From GCA-003244245 sp050699715 (GTDB taxonomy: Bacteria > Actinomycetota > Actinomycetes > Mycobacteriales > Pseudonocardiaceae), in the NCBI GenBank assembly GCA_050699715.1, contig JBOHFR010000023.1:1-64000 (forward strand): a DNA stretch of 64,000 nucleotides, given 5' to 3'. A model generated the notes under the pieces. The model had not been told where the DNA came from. It did not search any database and saw nothing but the letters and a program-made list of their open reading frames with translations. A program made the translations under genes and the position numbers. Position 1 is the stretch's first letter. Each line of letters starts with the position of its first letter. This document shows positions 19,101 to 26,937 of the stretch, one piece after another.

Positions 19101-19711
19101 CCGCAGTGGTCTACGGGTACTTCCCGGCGGTCGCCGACGGCGACGCCCTGGTCGTGCTCACTGAGCTCCGGCCGGACGCTCCCGAGCGGTTCCGGTTCAC
19201 CTTTCCCCGCCAGCGCCGCGACCGCCGGTTGTGCCTAGCGGACTTCTACCGGCCGAGGGCGGTGGCACTGGCTGCCGGCGAGGTCGACGTGCTGCCGTTG
19301 CACCTGGTGACGATGGGCCAGGCGATCGCTGACTACGCGGCTGAGCTGTTCGCCAAGGACGCCTACCGGGACTATCTCGAGGTGCATGGGCTGGGCGTGC
19401 AGCTGGCTGAGGCGTTGGCCGAGTACTGGCACCGGCGGATCCGGGAGGAGCTTCGTTTTGCCTCTGGGACAGCGGTGGTTGAGGAGGACCCCGCTGCGGT
19501 GGAGGAGTTCTTCAAGCTCGGGTACCGGGGCGCCCGATACTCACTCGGCTACGGAGCCTGCCCGGAGCTCGAGGACCGCGCGAAGATCGTCACGCTGCTG
19601 CGGCCGGAGCGGATCGGGGTGACGCTGTCTGAGGAGTTCCAGCTGCACCCGGAGCAGTCCACCGACGCCATCGTCGCGCACCACCCGGAAGCCAAGTACT
19701 TCAATGCGTGA
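16112..19711 (+). CDS. metH: Cobalamin-dependent methionine synthase
   Basis: 1199 aa, close to the Mycobacterium tuberculosis enzyme. It transfers methyl from methyltetrahydrofolate to homocysteine through cobalamin. Module order is complete: homocysteine-binding barrel with zinc cysteines (GLNCATGP and [11 protein letters not shown]), pterin barrel ([15 protein letters not shown]), cap, cobalamin domain with the DxHxxG motif ([26 protein letters not shown]), and SAM-dependent activation domain ending near [9 protein letters not shown]. A Gly/Asp-rich insertion lies around residues 607-624 (ahead of DYDPLQQL). No cobalamin riboswitch fits in the 44 bases upstream. It is divergent from the PAC2 gene. 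Confidence 0.97.
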   Translation: [1199 protein letters not shown]

Positions 19712-19732
19712 GGGTCGTGCGGGTGACGCCCG

Positions 19733-19996
19733 GTGAAGACGTTTGACGCGCTGTTCGACGAGCTCACCGAGCGTGCTCGGACCCGGCCGGCTGGCTCAGC
19801 CACGGTGGCGGCGCTGAACGACGGGGTGCACGCGCAGGGCAAGAAGGTGCTCGAGGAGGCCGGCGAGGTGTGGATCGCCGCCGAACACGAGTCCGACGAA
19901 CGGTTGGCGGAGGAGATCTCGCAACTGCTCTACCGGGTGCAGGTGCTCATGCTCGGCCGGGGGATCAGCACCACCGATGTCTACCGGTACCTGTGA
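19733..19996 (+). CDS. hisE: Phosphoribosyl-ATP pyrophosphatase
   Basis: 87 aa, GTG start. It hydrolyses PR-ATP to PR-AMP in step 2 of histidine synthesis. The MazG-like fold shows KKVLEEAGEVWIAAEHESDERLAEEISQLLYRVQVLML, carrying the conserved E-E-x-x-E and E-x-S/D metal ligands. In many actinobacteria hisG follows directly; here the next gene is a nuclease on the other strand and hisG is not in the window. Confidence 0.95.
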   Translation: MKTFDALFDELTERARTRPAGSATVAALNDGVHAQGKKVLEEAGEVWIAAEHESDERLAEEISQLLYRVQVLMLGRGISTTDVYRYL

Positions 19997-20035
19997 GGGT
20001 CCTCGACGCAGGTGTCTACTCCGCCCACTCAGCTG

Positions 20036-20968
20036 CTAGTCAGCCCGGTCGCGCGCGGTCTCCGAGCCCGCGCCGAAGAGATCCGGCCAGCCCGGGTATG
20101 GGGGTGCGATGCCGCCGAACGCCGGGCAGCGGGGCTTGTGATCACACCAGTCACACATCCGGCTGGGGCTGGGGCGGAAGTCACCGCTGCGGGCGGCCCT
20201 CCGGATCGCTGACCAGATCGCGGCGAGGGTGCGCTCGAAGCGGATCAGCTCCGCCTCATCAGGGGCGTAGCTCAACGCTTGCCGATCAGCCAGGTACAGC
20301 AGCCGCAGCTGGCGTGGCACCACGCCGCGGATCCGGAGCAGGACCAGCGCGTAGAACTTCATCTGAAACAGTGCCTTGGCTTCGAAGACCTCCCGTGGCG
20401 CGGCGCCAGACTTGTAGTCCACTACCCGGATCTCCCCGGTTGGGGCGACGTCGAGCCGGTCGATGTATCCCCGCAGCAGCAGCGGCTCGTCGCCGGTATC
20501 GCTGGCGGTATCGCTGATGGCTAGCTCCGCCTCCACCAGCAGCTCGCAGGCCTCGGGCTGGACCAGCCGGGGGTTCTCCAGCTCGAAGTAGGCATCGATG
20601 AGCGCACGCGCTGACTCGAGCCACTCGGCGAGCTCTGGATCCTGGGGGCCGGTGAACAGCTCGGCCAGCTCCGGGCTGCCCGCCAGGACCTCGCGCCAGG
20701 CGGGATCAACCAGCTCACGCCCGGTCTCGGCGTCTCGTCGGCCGGGGGATAGCGCGAAAAGCCGCTCCAGTACCGCGTGGACCACGGTGCCGCGGACCTG
20801 CAACCGGCTCGGTGTCTCAGGCAGCCGGTCGACCGCCCGGAACCGGTACAGCAGCGGGCACTGCTTGAAATCCGCCGCCCGCGACGGTGACAGGGCTGGA
20901 CGCCTGCGCGCGGCAGGGTTGGTTTCTGGGCTGGTGGCGGGCGGGTCGCTGGCCAGGATCTCCGTCAT
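20036..20968 (-). CDS. RecB-family PD-(D/E)XK nuclease
   Basis: 310 aa. It starts with LSPSRAADFKQCPLLYRFRAVDRLPE, includes RGTVVHAVLERLF, GYIDRLDVAPTGEIRVVDYKSG (the D and DxK of the nuclease active site) and QMKFYALVLL, and ends with a CDWCDHKPRCP cysteine cluster. With the first cysteine (FKQC) this could bind a 4Fe-4S cluster as in AddB/Cas4-type nucleases. It corresponds in position to Rv2119. The N-terminal 20 residues are Pro/Ala/Thr-rich. Confidence 0.88.
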   Translation of the reverse strand: MTEILASDPPATSPETNPAARRRPALSPSRAADFKQCPLLYRFRAVDRLPETPSRLQVRGTVVHAVLERLFALSPGRRDAETGRELVDPAWREVLAGSPELAELFTGPQDPELAEWLESARALIDAYFELENPRLVQPEACELLVEAELAISDTASDTGDEPLLLRGYIDRLDVAPTGEIRVVDYKSGAAPREVFEAKALFQMKFYALVLLRIRGVVPRQLRLLYLADRQALSYAPDEAELIRFERTLAAIWSAIRRAARSGDFRPSPSRMCDWCDHKPRCPAFGGIAPPYPGWPDLFGAGSETARDRAD

Positions 20969-21116
20969 AGCGCGCAGGGTAGGCGAGACCCCTGACAGCG
21001 CCGCACACCCGGCCGGGCAGTGGTCTGTTGGGAGTTGATCCGCCGTTAACTCACGGTTCTGGCGCCTCGTCCCGTACCGTTAAAAGTCTCCAGAACCGTG
21101 TGGGAGGAGGTGCCTC

Positions 21117-22901
21117 GTGCCGCACGATTATTCCAGCGACCGAGCCGCTGAGGGTCGAGACCGTATCGACCCCGCGCTGGCCGCTCAGATCAGGGTCCTC
21201 GAGGATGAGGTGACGTTGCTGCGTCGCCGGTTGACCGAGTCTCCCCGGCATGTCCGGTTACTCGAAGAGCGTCTCGCCGAGGCCTCCGTGTCGATGGCCC
21301 AGCTCACCGAGCGCAACGCCAAACTGGTGGAGACGCTGCGGGAGGCCCGTAGCCAGCTCCTCGCGCTGCGCGAGGAGGTCGACCGGCTGGCCCAGCCGCC
21401 CAGCGGCTATGGGGTGTTCCTCGCCTGCTTCGACGACGGCTCGGTGGACGTGTTCACCTCCGGGCGCCGGATGCGGGTGGCGGTGTCGCCCTCGGTCGAG
21501 ATTCCGCAGCTGCGCCGAGGGCAGAGCGTGCGGCTCAATGAGGCTCTGACCGTGGTGGAGGCAGGCGCATTCGAGTTGACCGGCGAGGTCTGCGCACTGC
21601 GCGAGGTGCTCGACTGCGGCCTGCGGGCGTTGGTCGTCGGGCACGCCGACGAGGAGCGCGTGGTGTGGCTGGCCGACCCGCTGCTCCCGGGCCCGGACAA
21701 CCCCGACGCCGTGCCGCTCAAGCCGGGTGACTCCCTGCTGGTGGACGCCAAGGCCGCGTACGCCTACGAGCGGGTGCCCAAGGCGGAGGTTGAGGATCTC
21801 GTGCTGGAGGAGGTCCCCGACATCGGGTACGAGGACATCGGCGGCCTGGCCAACCAGATCGAGCAGATTCGCGACGCTGTCGAGCTGCCATTCCTGCATG
21901 CCGAGCTGTTTCGCACCTACGAGCTGCGCCCGCCCAAAGGTGTGTTGCTCTACGGTCCTCCCGGATGCGGCAAGACCCTGATCGCCAAGGCGGTGGCCAA
22001 TTCGCTGGCCAAGAAGGTAGCCCAGGTCCGAGGGGACACCGAGGCCAAGAGTTACTTCCTCAATATCAAGGGCCCTGAGCTGCTCAACAAATACGTCGGG
22101 GAAACCGAACGGCACATCCGACTGATCTTCCAGCGGGCCAGAGAGAAGGCGTCGGAGGGCACCCCGGTCATCGTGTTCTTCGACGAGATGGATTCGATCT
22201 TCCGTACCCGTGGGTCGGGGGTCTCCTCCGACGTCGAGACCACGATCGTGCCGCAGCTGCTCAGCGAGATTGATGGTGTGGAGGGGTTGGAGAACGTTAT
22301 CGTCATCGGCGCCTCCAACCGCGAGGACATGATCGATCCGGCGATCCTGCGCCCCGGACGGCTTGACGTGAAGATTAAGATCGAGCGTCCGGACGCCGAG
22401 GCGGCCAGGGACGTCTTCTCCAAGTACCTGACGACGACGCTACCGCTGCACGCCGACGACCTCGCCGAATTCGGGCGGGACCGGCAGGCCTGCATTCAGG
22501 CGATGATCCAGGGCACCGTCGAGCGGATGTACGCCGAGAGCGAGGAGAACCGTTTCCTGGAGGTCACCTACGCCAACGGCGATAAGGAGGTCCTCTACTT
22601 CCGGGATTTCAACTCTGGCGCGATGATCCAGAACATCGTCGACCGAGCGAAGAAGAAGGCTATCAAGTCGGTGCTGGAGACCGGCCAGCCGGGGTTACGG
22701 ATGGCTCATCTGCTCGACTCGATCGTCGACGAGTTCGCCGAGAACGAGGACCTGCCCAACACCACCAACCCGGATGACTGGGCGCGGATATCGGGTAAGA
22801 AGGGCGAGCGGATCGTGTACATTCGCACCCTGGTATCCGGTAAGAACTCCGACTCCGGCCGGGCCATCGACACCGCCACCAACACTGGCCAGTACTTGTA
22901 G
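21117..22901 (+). CDS. mpa: Proteasome-associated AAA+ ATPase (Mpa/ARC)
   Basis: 594 aa, GTG start. It unfolds pupylated proteins and threads them into the 20S proteasome. The N-terminal coiled coil (about residues 20-85) binds Pup. Two OB subdomains follow, then the AAA module with Walker A GPPGCGKT, Walker B VIVFFDEMDS, and GASNREDMIDPAILRPGRLD. The protein ends in GQYL, the conserved C-terminal tail that docks on the proteasome alpha ring. In Mycobacterium the dop gene follows after a short distance; here about 5.7 kb of other DNA intervenes. Confidence 0.97.
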   Translation: MPHDYSSDRAAEGRDRIDPALAAQIRVLEDEVTLLRRRLTESPRHVRLLEERLAEASVSMAQLTERNAKLVETLREARSQLLALREEVDRLAQPPSGYGVFLACFDDGSVDVFTSGRRMRVAVSPSVEIPQLRRGQSVRLNEALTVVEAGAFELTGEVCALREVLDCGLRALVVGHADEERVVWLADPLLPGPDNPDAVPLKPGDSLLVDAKAAYAYERVPKAEVEDLVLEEVPDIGYEDIGGLANQIEQIRDAVELPFLHAELFRTYELRPPKGVLLYGPPGCGKTLIAKAVANSLAKKVAQVRGDTEAKSYFLNIKGPELLNKYVGETERHIRLIFQRAREKASEGTPVIVFFDEMDSIFRTRGSGVSSDVETTIVPQLLSEIDGVEGLENVIVIGASNREDMIDPAILRPGRLDVKIKIERPDAEAARDVFSKYLTTTLPLHADDLAEFGRDRQACIQAMIQGTVERMYAESEENRFLEVTYANGDKEVLYFRDFNSGAMIQNIVDRAKKKAIKSVLETGQPGLRMAHLLDSIVDEFAENEDLPNTTNPDDWARISGKKGERIVYIRTLVSGKNSDSGRAIDTATNTGQYL

Positions 22902-22912
22902 CAACCGGCTCA

Positions 22913-22948
22913 CGTGGTGGCATGCACGACCGTGGTGGCATGCACGAC
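22913..22948. repeat. Tandem repeat, 2 x 18 bp, downstream of mpa
   Basis: Two identical 18-bp units (cgtggtggcatgcacgac) lie head to tail just after the mpa stop, at the left border of the insert between mpa and dop. Confidence 0.9.
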
Positions 22949-23008
22949 TCCGAAGATCGTGACGCGGCGACGAGGACGCGGCGTAGCTTGGCGATCATGT
23001 CAGCGTTG

Positions 23009-23329
23009 CTACGTCCTCCCCATCTGCTGGAGGCGCGTCTCAGCCGTCACCGCGCGGCTTTCGGCTGCCATCACGCGGGTTTCGAGGTCGGCGATCCGGG
23101 TTTCGAGGTCGGTGATCTGGGTTCGCATGGAATTGACCAGCTCTATCGCAGTGGCGGAGAGGATAGCAACAGCCTCGACTTTGTTTTTCGCTGTGTCTGA
23201 GATGATCTTATTCCGATCGGCCCTAGATTTGATGAGTGCGACGACCCCGCCCGCACCGCCGATGGCGGAGACAACCGCTGCGGCCGACTCTGCGATCAAC
23301 GTTCCGGATGAGGTGTTACTGGGGTTCAT
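23009..23329 (-). CDS. Small phage-like protein with hydrophobic segment and coiled coil
   Basis: 106 aa. It has a Gly/Ala-rich hydrophobic stretch (AAAVVSAIGGAGGVVALI), then KSRADRNKIISDTAKNKVEAVAILSATAIELV, and a heptad-patterned end (QITDLETRIADLETRVMAAESRAVTAETRLQQ). This design is common among small proteins of actinobacteriophage structural regions, but I cannot name a family. Its start overlaps the end of the preceding minus-strand gene by 14 bp, so the two form one unit. Confidence 0.6.
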   Translation of the reverse strand: MNPSNTSSGTLIAESAAAVVSAIGGAGGVVALIKSRADRNKIISDTAKNKVEAVAILSATAIELVNSMRTQITDLETRIADLETRVMAAESRAVTAETRLQQMGRT

Positions 23330-23738
23330 GGGTTACCCGTCGCAGTTCCCGCCGGTACCGGCGTAGGTCGTAGGTGATCTGCAGGCTGCGGGCAGCGCAC
23401 GCCACCCCAAAACCGATGACCAAGACCCAGGTGGGATCGAGATTGTGCCCGAGGCTAATGATCAGGCCGACCCCGTAAGGGACAAGCAGGGCGGCTAGCC
23501 AGATCATCCCGACCTGCTCGATCAGCAGGGTCATCGGTGGTCGCAGAAACAGCGAGAGGGCCACCGTGCCCGTCCCGAGGACCAAGCAAGCGTAGAACAC
23601 CTGTACGAGGGGGGGTTGCAGACCGTAGATGGTCTCTGGCGCCTTACCGCCAGGGATGACACGGATGAGCAGCCCAATGATCCCGTCCAGCAGGCCAGTG
23701 AGGATCATCACGACCTCGAACGGGTTACGAGCGGACAT
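23316..23738 (-). CDS. Small phage-like membrane protein
   Basis: About 140 aa with four hydrophobic segments (MILTGLLDGIIGLLI, VFYACLVLGTGTVALSLF, VGMIWLAALLVPYGVGLII, TWVLVIGFGVACAARSL) and a basic tail (DLRRYRRELRRV). The ATG at 23738 (MSARNPFEVV) is the likely start; TTG 23759 is possible and would abut the leader-peptidase stop. Composition and gene pairing resemble small membrane proteins of actinophage genomes. Because it lies directly behind the lasso genes on the same strand it could be co-transcribed with them, but nothing shows a role in export or immunity. Confidence 0.6.
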   Translation of the reverse strand: MSARNPFEVVMILTGLLDGIIGLLIRVIPGGKAPETIYGLQPPLVQVFYACLVLGTGTVALSLFLRPPMTLLIEQVGMIWLAALLVPYGVGLIISLGHNLDPTWVLVIGFGVACAARSLQITYDLRRYRRELRRVTHEPQ

Positions 23739-23759
23739 CAGCATCAGACGTGCCGCCAA

Positions 23760-24248
23760 TCAGTTACCTGAGTGCCAGGAACGCGAGTGCCACGCTGGTC
23801 GGTTGAGCCTGGTGTAGACCGTGCGGGGCGGACTGGATGTGGGCGGGATGGTGAGCAGGATTCGGTAGTGGCCGGCGGGGTGCGGTTCGCCGATGGGCTG
23901 GTCGTCGACCTGGATCCAGGCATGGGCGGCGAAGGGGTTGGTGCGCACGCCAGTGCACCAAGTGGGCCAGGTGCCGTGAGCGCGGCAGTAGAGGGTGGCC
24001 GCGATGGAGCGTTGCAGGCAGCCTCGGCCGGCGCAGCGCAGGCTGACCGCGACCACCGCCCTGCGGGCGGCTTCGGCTTGCTGCCGGGTAGCGGGCCGGG
24101 CGCCGCAGCGGGCGAGTTCCAGCACGCTGCGCAGCTGCCGGGGGCGCAGCGTGGCCAGCAGTCGGGCGGCACCCACCGTGAGCAGGGGCAGCACGCGGTG
24201 GTGTAGCGGTAGCCGGTGCTGATGCTCCAGGGTGACGGGAACGCTCAT
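23760..24248 (-). CDS. Lasso peptide leader peptidase (B2, transglutaminase-like)
   Basis: 162 aa, the usual size of split B2 proteins. It has a cysteine-protease arrangement of the transglutaminase superfamily: Cys in AGRGCLQRSIAATLYCRAHG, His in AAHAWIQVDDQPIGEP and a following Asp (WIQVDD). These correspond to the Cys-His-Asp triad that removes the leader peptide after the penultimate Thr. Its ATG overlaps the stop of the B1 gene (ATGA), so translation is coupled. It belongs to the operon precursor, cyclase, B1, B2. Confidence 0.9.
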   Translation of the reverse strand: MSVPVTLEHQHRLPLHHRVLPLLTVGAARLLATLRPRQLRSVLELARCGARPATRQQAEAARRAVVAVSLRCAGRGCLQRSIAATLYCRAHGTWPTWCTGVRTNPFAAHAWIQVDDQPIGEPHPAGHYRILLTIPPTSSPPRTVYTRLNRPAWHSRSWHSGN

Positions 24249-24505
24249 GAGGGCTGCACCAGCTTCGCGGCGTGGAGGTGGTGGGTGATAGCGGTGACAT
24301 CGCGGTGGGCTTGGTGGAAGGTGATGCGGTAGCGGGTGGCGAGGTCCTGGGCGATGTGGTCGGGATCGTGGCCATCAAGAAGAGCGTGCAGCACGTGGGT
24401 GCCGGTGGGGTTGAGTTGCCAGTAGCGCCCGGTGCGTTCGTCGAGCAGGACCAGGCCGTCGTCGGTGTCGGTGGTGGCGATGTCAGGGCGCAGTCGTAGT
24501 GGCAC
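24245..24505 (-). CDS. Lasso peptide RRE protein (B1, PqqD-like)
   Basis: 86 aa from GTG 24505, preceded by CAGGAG. The PqqD-like winged-helix RiPP recognition element reads PLRLRPDIATTDTDDGLVLLDERTGRYWQLNPTGTHVLHALLDGHDPDHIAQDLATRY. It binds the conserved YxxPxLxxxGxF leader motif and presents the precursor to B2 and the cyclase. Its start overlaps the end of the cyclase gene by about 23 bases once the assembly duplication is removed. The AGGAG ahead of the start is part of the 18-bp repeat unit, so each extra repeat copy adds another Shine-Dalgarno-like motif upstream. Confidence 0.9.
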   Translation of the reverse strand: MPLRLRPDIATTDTDDGLVLLDERTGRYWQLNPTGTHVLHALLDGHDPDHIAQDLATRYRITFHQAHRDVTAITHHLHAAKLVQPS

Positions 24506-26605
24506 TGTGTCTCCTGGGGGATGTGGGTCTCCTGGGGGATGTGGGTCTCCTGGGGGATGTGGGTCTCCTGGGGGATGTGGGCGCTTGGGCGGCACGTAGC
24601 CAGGTCTCGCAGCCCAGCAGGTCTTCCAGCGCGAANNNNNNNNNNNNNNNNNNNNNNNNNNNNNNNNNNNNNNNNNNNNNNNNNNNNNNNNNNNNNNNNN
24701 NNNNNNNNNNNNNNNNNNNNNNNNNNNNNNNNNNNGTCTCCTGGGGGATGTGGGTCTCCTGGGGGATGTGGGTCTCCTGGGGGATGTGGGTCTCCTGGGG
24801 GATGTGGGCGCTTGGGCGGCACGTAGCCAGGTCTCGCAGCCCAGCAGGTCTTCCAGCGCGAACACCACGGCATTGTCGGCCTGGGGTGTCAATAGCTGAC
24901 GACGGAGCAGGTCGGGGTTGATCAGGCCATGGGTGGCCAGCGCGGAGTCAGCGAAGAGGTCCAGGATGTCGCCCAGGTACCGGCGCAGCCCGACGCGGAG
25001 GTCTTCGCCGGATTCTCCTTTGGTGGAGCGTCGCGCGATCTCATCGGGCAAGATGCCGTGCATCGCCTCGACCAGCAGCGGCTTGTACCGCCAGGGTGTG
25101 CTGCGTTCGTGCTGGCGCACCGCGAGCGCGGCCTCGACCACCCGATCGTCGAGGTAGGGCAGCTGAAGCCGTAGCCCGGCGGGGGCGAACACCCTAGACA
25201 GCTGCCGGTAGGCCGGTCCCATCATCCGCAGGATGGTCAGGGTGACGTGTTGGCCGCGGTCGGTTGCTAGGGGCTGGGCCTGGTCGCCTGTGGAGTGCAG
25301 CACGGCCCGGGTGGTGTCGGCCGCCGCTGGTGTGACCCACATCGCCGCCCGCAGCGGATGACCCCAGCCCAGCGGGGGCGTGCGGCGAGGCAGGGGCCCG
25401 CTGGTGAACTGTTGGGCCTGCTGGTGCCACCAGGCACCGAGGTCACCGCAGCGGGCCATGCCCGACACGGTGGCGGCCAACGGCCAGCGGCGCAACGCCC
25501 GGTAGCCACGCACGTGAGTGATCGCGGTGAACGGCCGCCTGCGCAGCAGGGGATGTAGGTAGGTGGGCGGGCCGTGGAACAACTCGTCACCGCCGTGCCC
25601 GGCCAGGTGTTCCCGGGCGCCGTGCGCGGCCAACACCCTGGCGCTGTGCCGGGTGCGGGCCAAGGTTCGGGTGAACCGGTAGGGCGCCTCGATATCGCCG
25701 TTATCGCCAGCGTCGGCGAAGATGGCGGGCATCTCGGCCTGTGGGAGCACCACATGTTCGGCCTGCCGCAGTCTGCTCGCTGCGTGGGCGGCGAACACGG
25801 CGTCGTCGTTGGCCACGTCGGCCTCGGCCCACCGCAAAGTCACCAGGTCCGGAGTGCCCGCCCGCACGGCCAAAAAACACAGCGAGGTCGAGTCCAGCCC
25901 GCCGGATAAATCCGCACTGAGCCGCCCCTGTATGGGTCTGCGCGCCGCCGCCGTTTCCAGTGCGTGACGCACCGCGTCCGCGCCTACGGTCAAAGGCACC
26001 TCAGGCTCGGGTGGCTGCCACCACCGCACCTCACCTACCGTGCCGCTGGGGTCGATCCGCAGATAGTGGTCCGGGGCCAACGCCCGCACACCCCGCCACA
26101 GGCTGCGCTCACCCAACGGTGGGGGCACCTGCGGCCCACAGGCCACCCGTACCGCCAGCACCTGCTCATCGACCCCCGAACCGGCCGCCATCGCGAGCAC
26201 ATCGGCTCGGTCACCGGCTACCGGCACCCCCTCGATCCGGGTGTGGAACACCAGGCGCACCCCGGTCACGGTGCCCTGCACCCTTACCACACCGTCTATC
26301 GAGGCCACCAGATGACAACAGCCCGGCAACACCCGCGCCACCGCATCCAGCTCGGCCGCCGTCCGCACCCTTGTGACCAGATCTGTCAGCCGGGTGGCGG
26401 TGATCGGGCATGATCCGATCACCGCCACCCGCAGCGACCCCACCGTCGCCAGCGTGACCTCATCCTGATCGAGACTGCCGACCAGCCACGGGCTCCCGGA
26501 CGCATGTGCAACCACCCACGGCGACGGCCACGGCCGCCGAGCCAACACTTGCCGAGCGTCTGGCCGATCCGGCAGAACCATCCATCCCGCCGTCAGAATA
26601 CCCAC
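24483..26605 (-). CDS. Lasso peptide macrolactam synthetase (cyclase), split by an assembly gap
   Basis: An asparagine-synthetase-like lasso cyclase, GTG start at 26605. An N-terminal Ntn-like domain (MGILTAGWMVLPD) lacks the catalytic Cys2 of glutamine-dependent AsnB. The C-terminal synthetase domain has the PP-loop SGGLDSTSLCFLAVRAG, which activates the core Asp side chain as an AMP ester before ring closure on Gly1. It ends ...LLGCETWLRAAQA followed by four PTSPRR repeats. The readable frame stops at the 100-N gap (24636-24735). Removing the gap plus one copy of the 127-bp duplication gives an exact frame of 632 codons ending HSATTTAP-TGA at 24483; the number of PTSPRR copies remains uncertain. 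Confidence 0.9.
24509..24580. repeat. Tandem repeat, 4 x 18 bp, left copy
   Basis: Four perfect copies of gtctcctgggggatgtgg. On the minus strand they encode PTSPRR at the cyclase C-terminus. Each unit also carries AGGAG on that strand. Confidence 0.95.
24636..24735. other. Assembly gap (100 N) with exact 127-bp duplicated flanks
   Basis: Exactly 100 N, the usual placeholder for a gap of unknown size. The 127 bases on its left (24509-24635) are identical to the 127 bases on its right (24736-24862). This looks like two contigs sharing one 127-mer that were scaffolded without merging. The true sequence probably has a single copy, although more repeat units could be present. Confidence 0.95.
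24736..24807. repeat. Tandem repeat, 4 x 18 bp, right copy
   Basis: The same four 18-bp units as at 24509-24580, forming the start of the duplicated 127-bp flank; probably the same physical DNA. Confidence 0.9.
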
Positions 26606-26641
26606 CCCGACAACCCCTTAATCCCTGTTGTGACTGTGTCA

Positions 26642-26770
26642 CTACTCCGTGTTCTGATGGGCGACGTTGTCAGGAGAATTCTGCCCGAAGCCGAGGGTGT
26701 CCTCGCCGAACTCGCCCAGCTCCACCAACACAGGGGGTTCGTAGATAGTGGCCGTCGTTTGCTCGTCCAT
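26642..26770 (-). CDS. Lasso peptide precursor
   Basis: 42 codons, ATG 26770 to TAG 26642. The leader of 26 residues contains the class-defining motif YEPPVLVELGEF (Y10, P13, L15, G19, F21) and ends T25-L26, with Thr at the penultimate position. The predicted core is GFGQNSPDNVAHQNTE: Gly1 would be joined to Asp8, giving an 8-member ring, a loop/tail of eight residues and a free C-terminal Glu. No cysteine is present, so it would be a class II lasso peptide. A strong Shine-Dalgarno (AAGGAGGT) lies 5 bases before the ATG. The stop is 36 bases ahead of the cyclase GTG, heading the operon. Confidence 0.93.
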   Translation of the reverse strand: MDEQTTATIYEPPVLVELGEFGEDTLGFGQNSPDNVAHQNTE

Positions 26771-26806
26771 CGCCACCTCCTTCAAGTGCGTCCTCGCAGC
26801 CCGGAT

Positions 26807-26833
26807 AAACTACTGAAAACCCTATCACTTCAA
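26807..26833 (-). promoter_or_regulatory. Candidate promoter of the lasso operon
   Basis: On the minus strand TTGAAG (26833-26828) is followed after 15 bases by TAGTTT (26812-26807), a plausible sigma-70-type -35/-10 pair. It would give a 5' leader of about 30 bases before the precursor ATG. The spacing is slightly short and the assignment rests on sequence alone. Confidence 0.35.
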
Positions 26834-26937
26834 TGACCCACCAGGCGAGTGCTCCCCGCGCACCCTGTGCACGCAATAATGGACCGCTACCCGGTGGAGA
26901 ATTCGTCCCGCCATCCGCACCTTCATAACCAAGTCCA

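Noticed and set aside
24509..24807. CRISPR array
   Set aside because: The units are contiguous 18-mers without spacers and lie inside a coding sequence.
24245..26605. A single cyclase-RRE fusion protein
   Set aside because: The frame only continues because the 100 N and the 127-bp duplication happen to shift it; collapsing them gives two overlapping genes.
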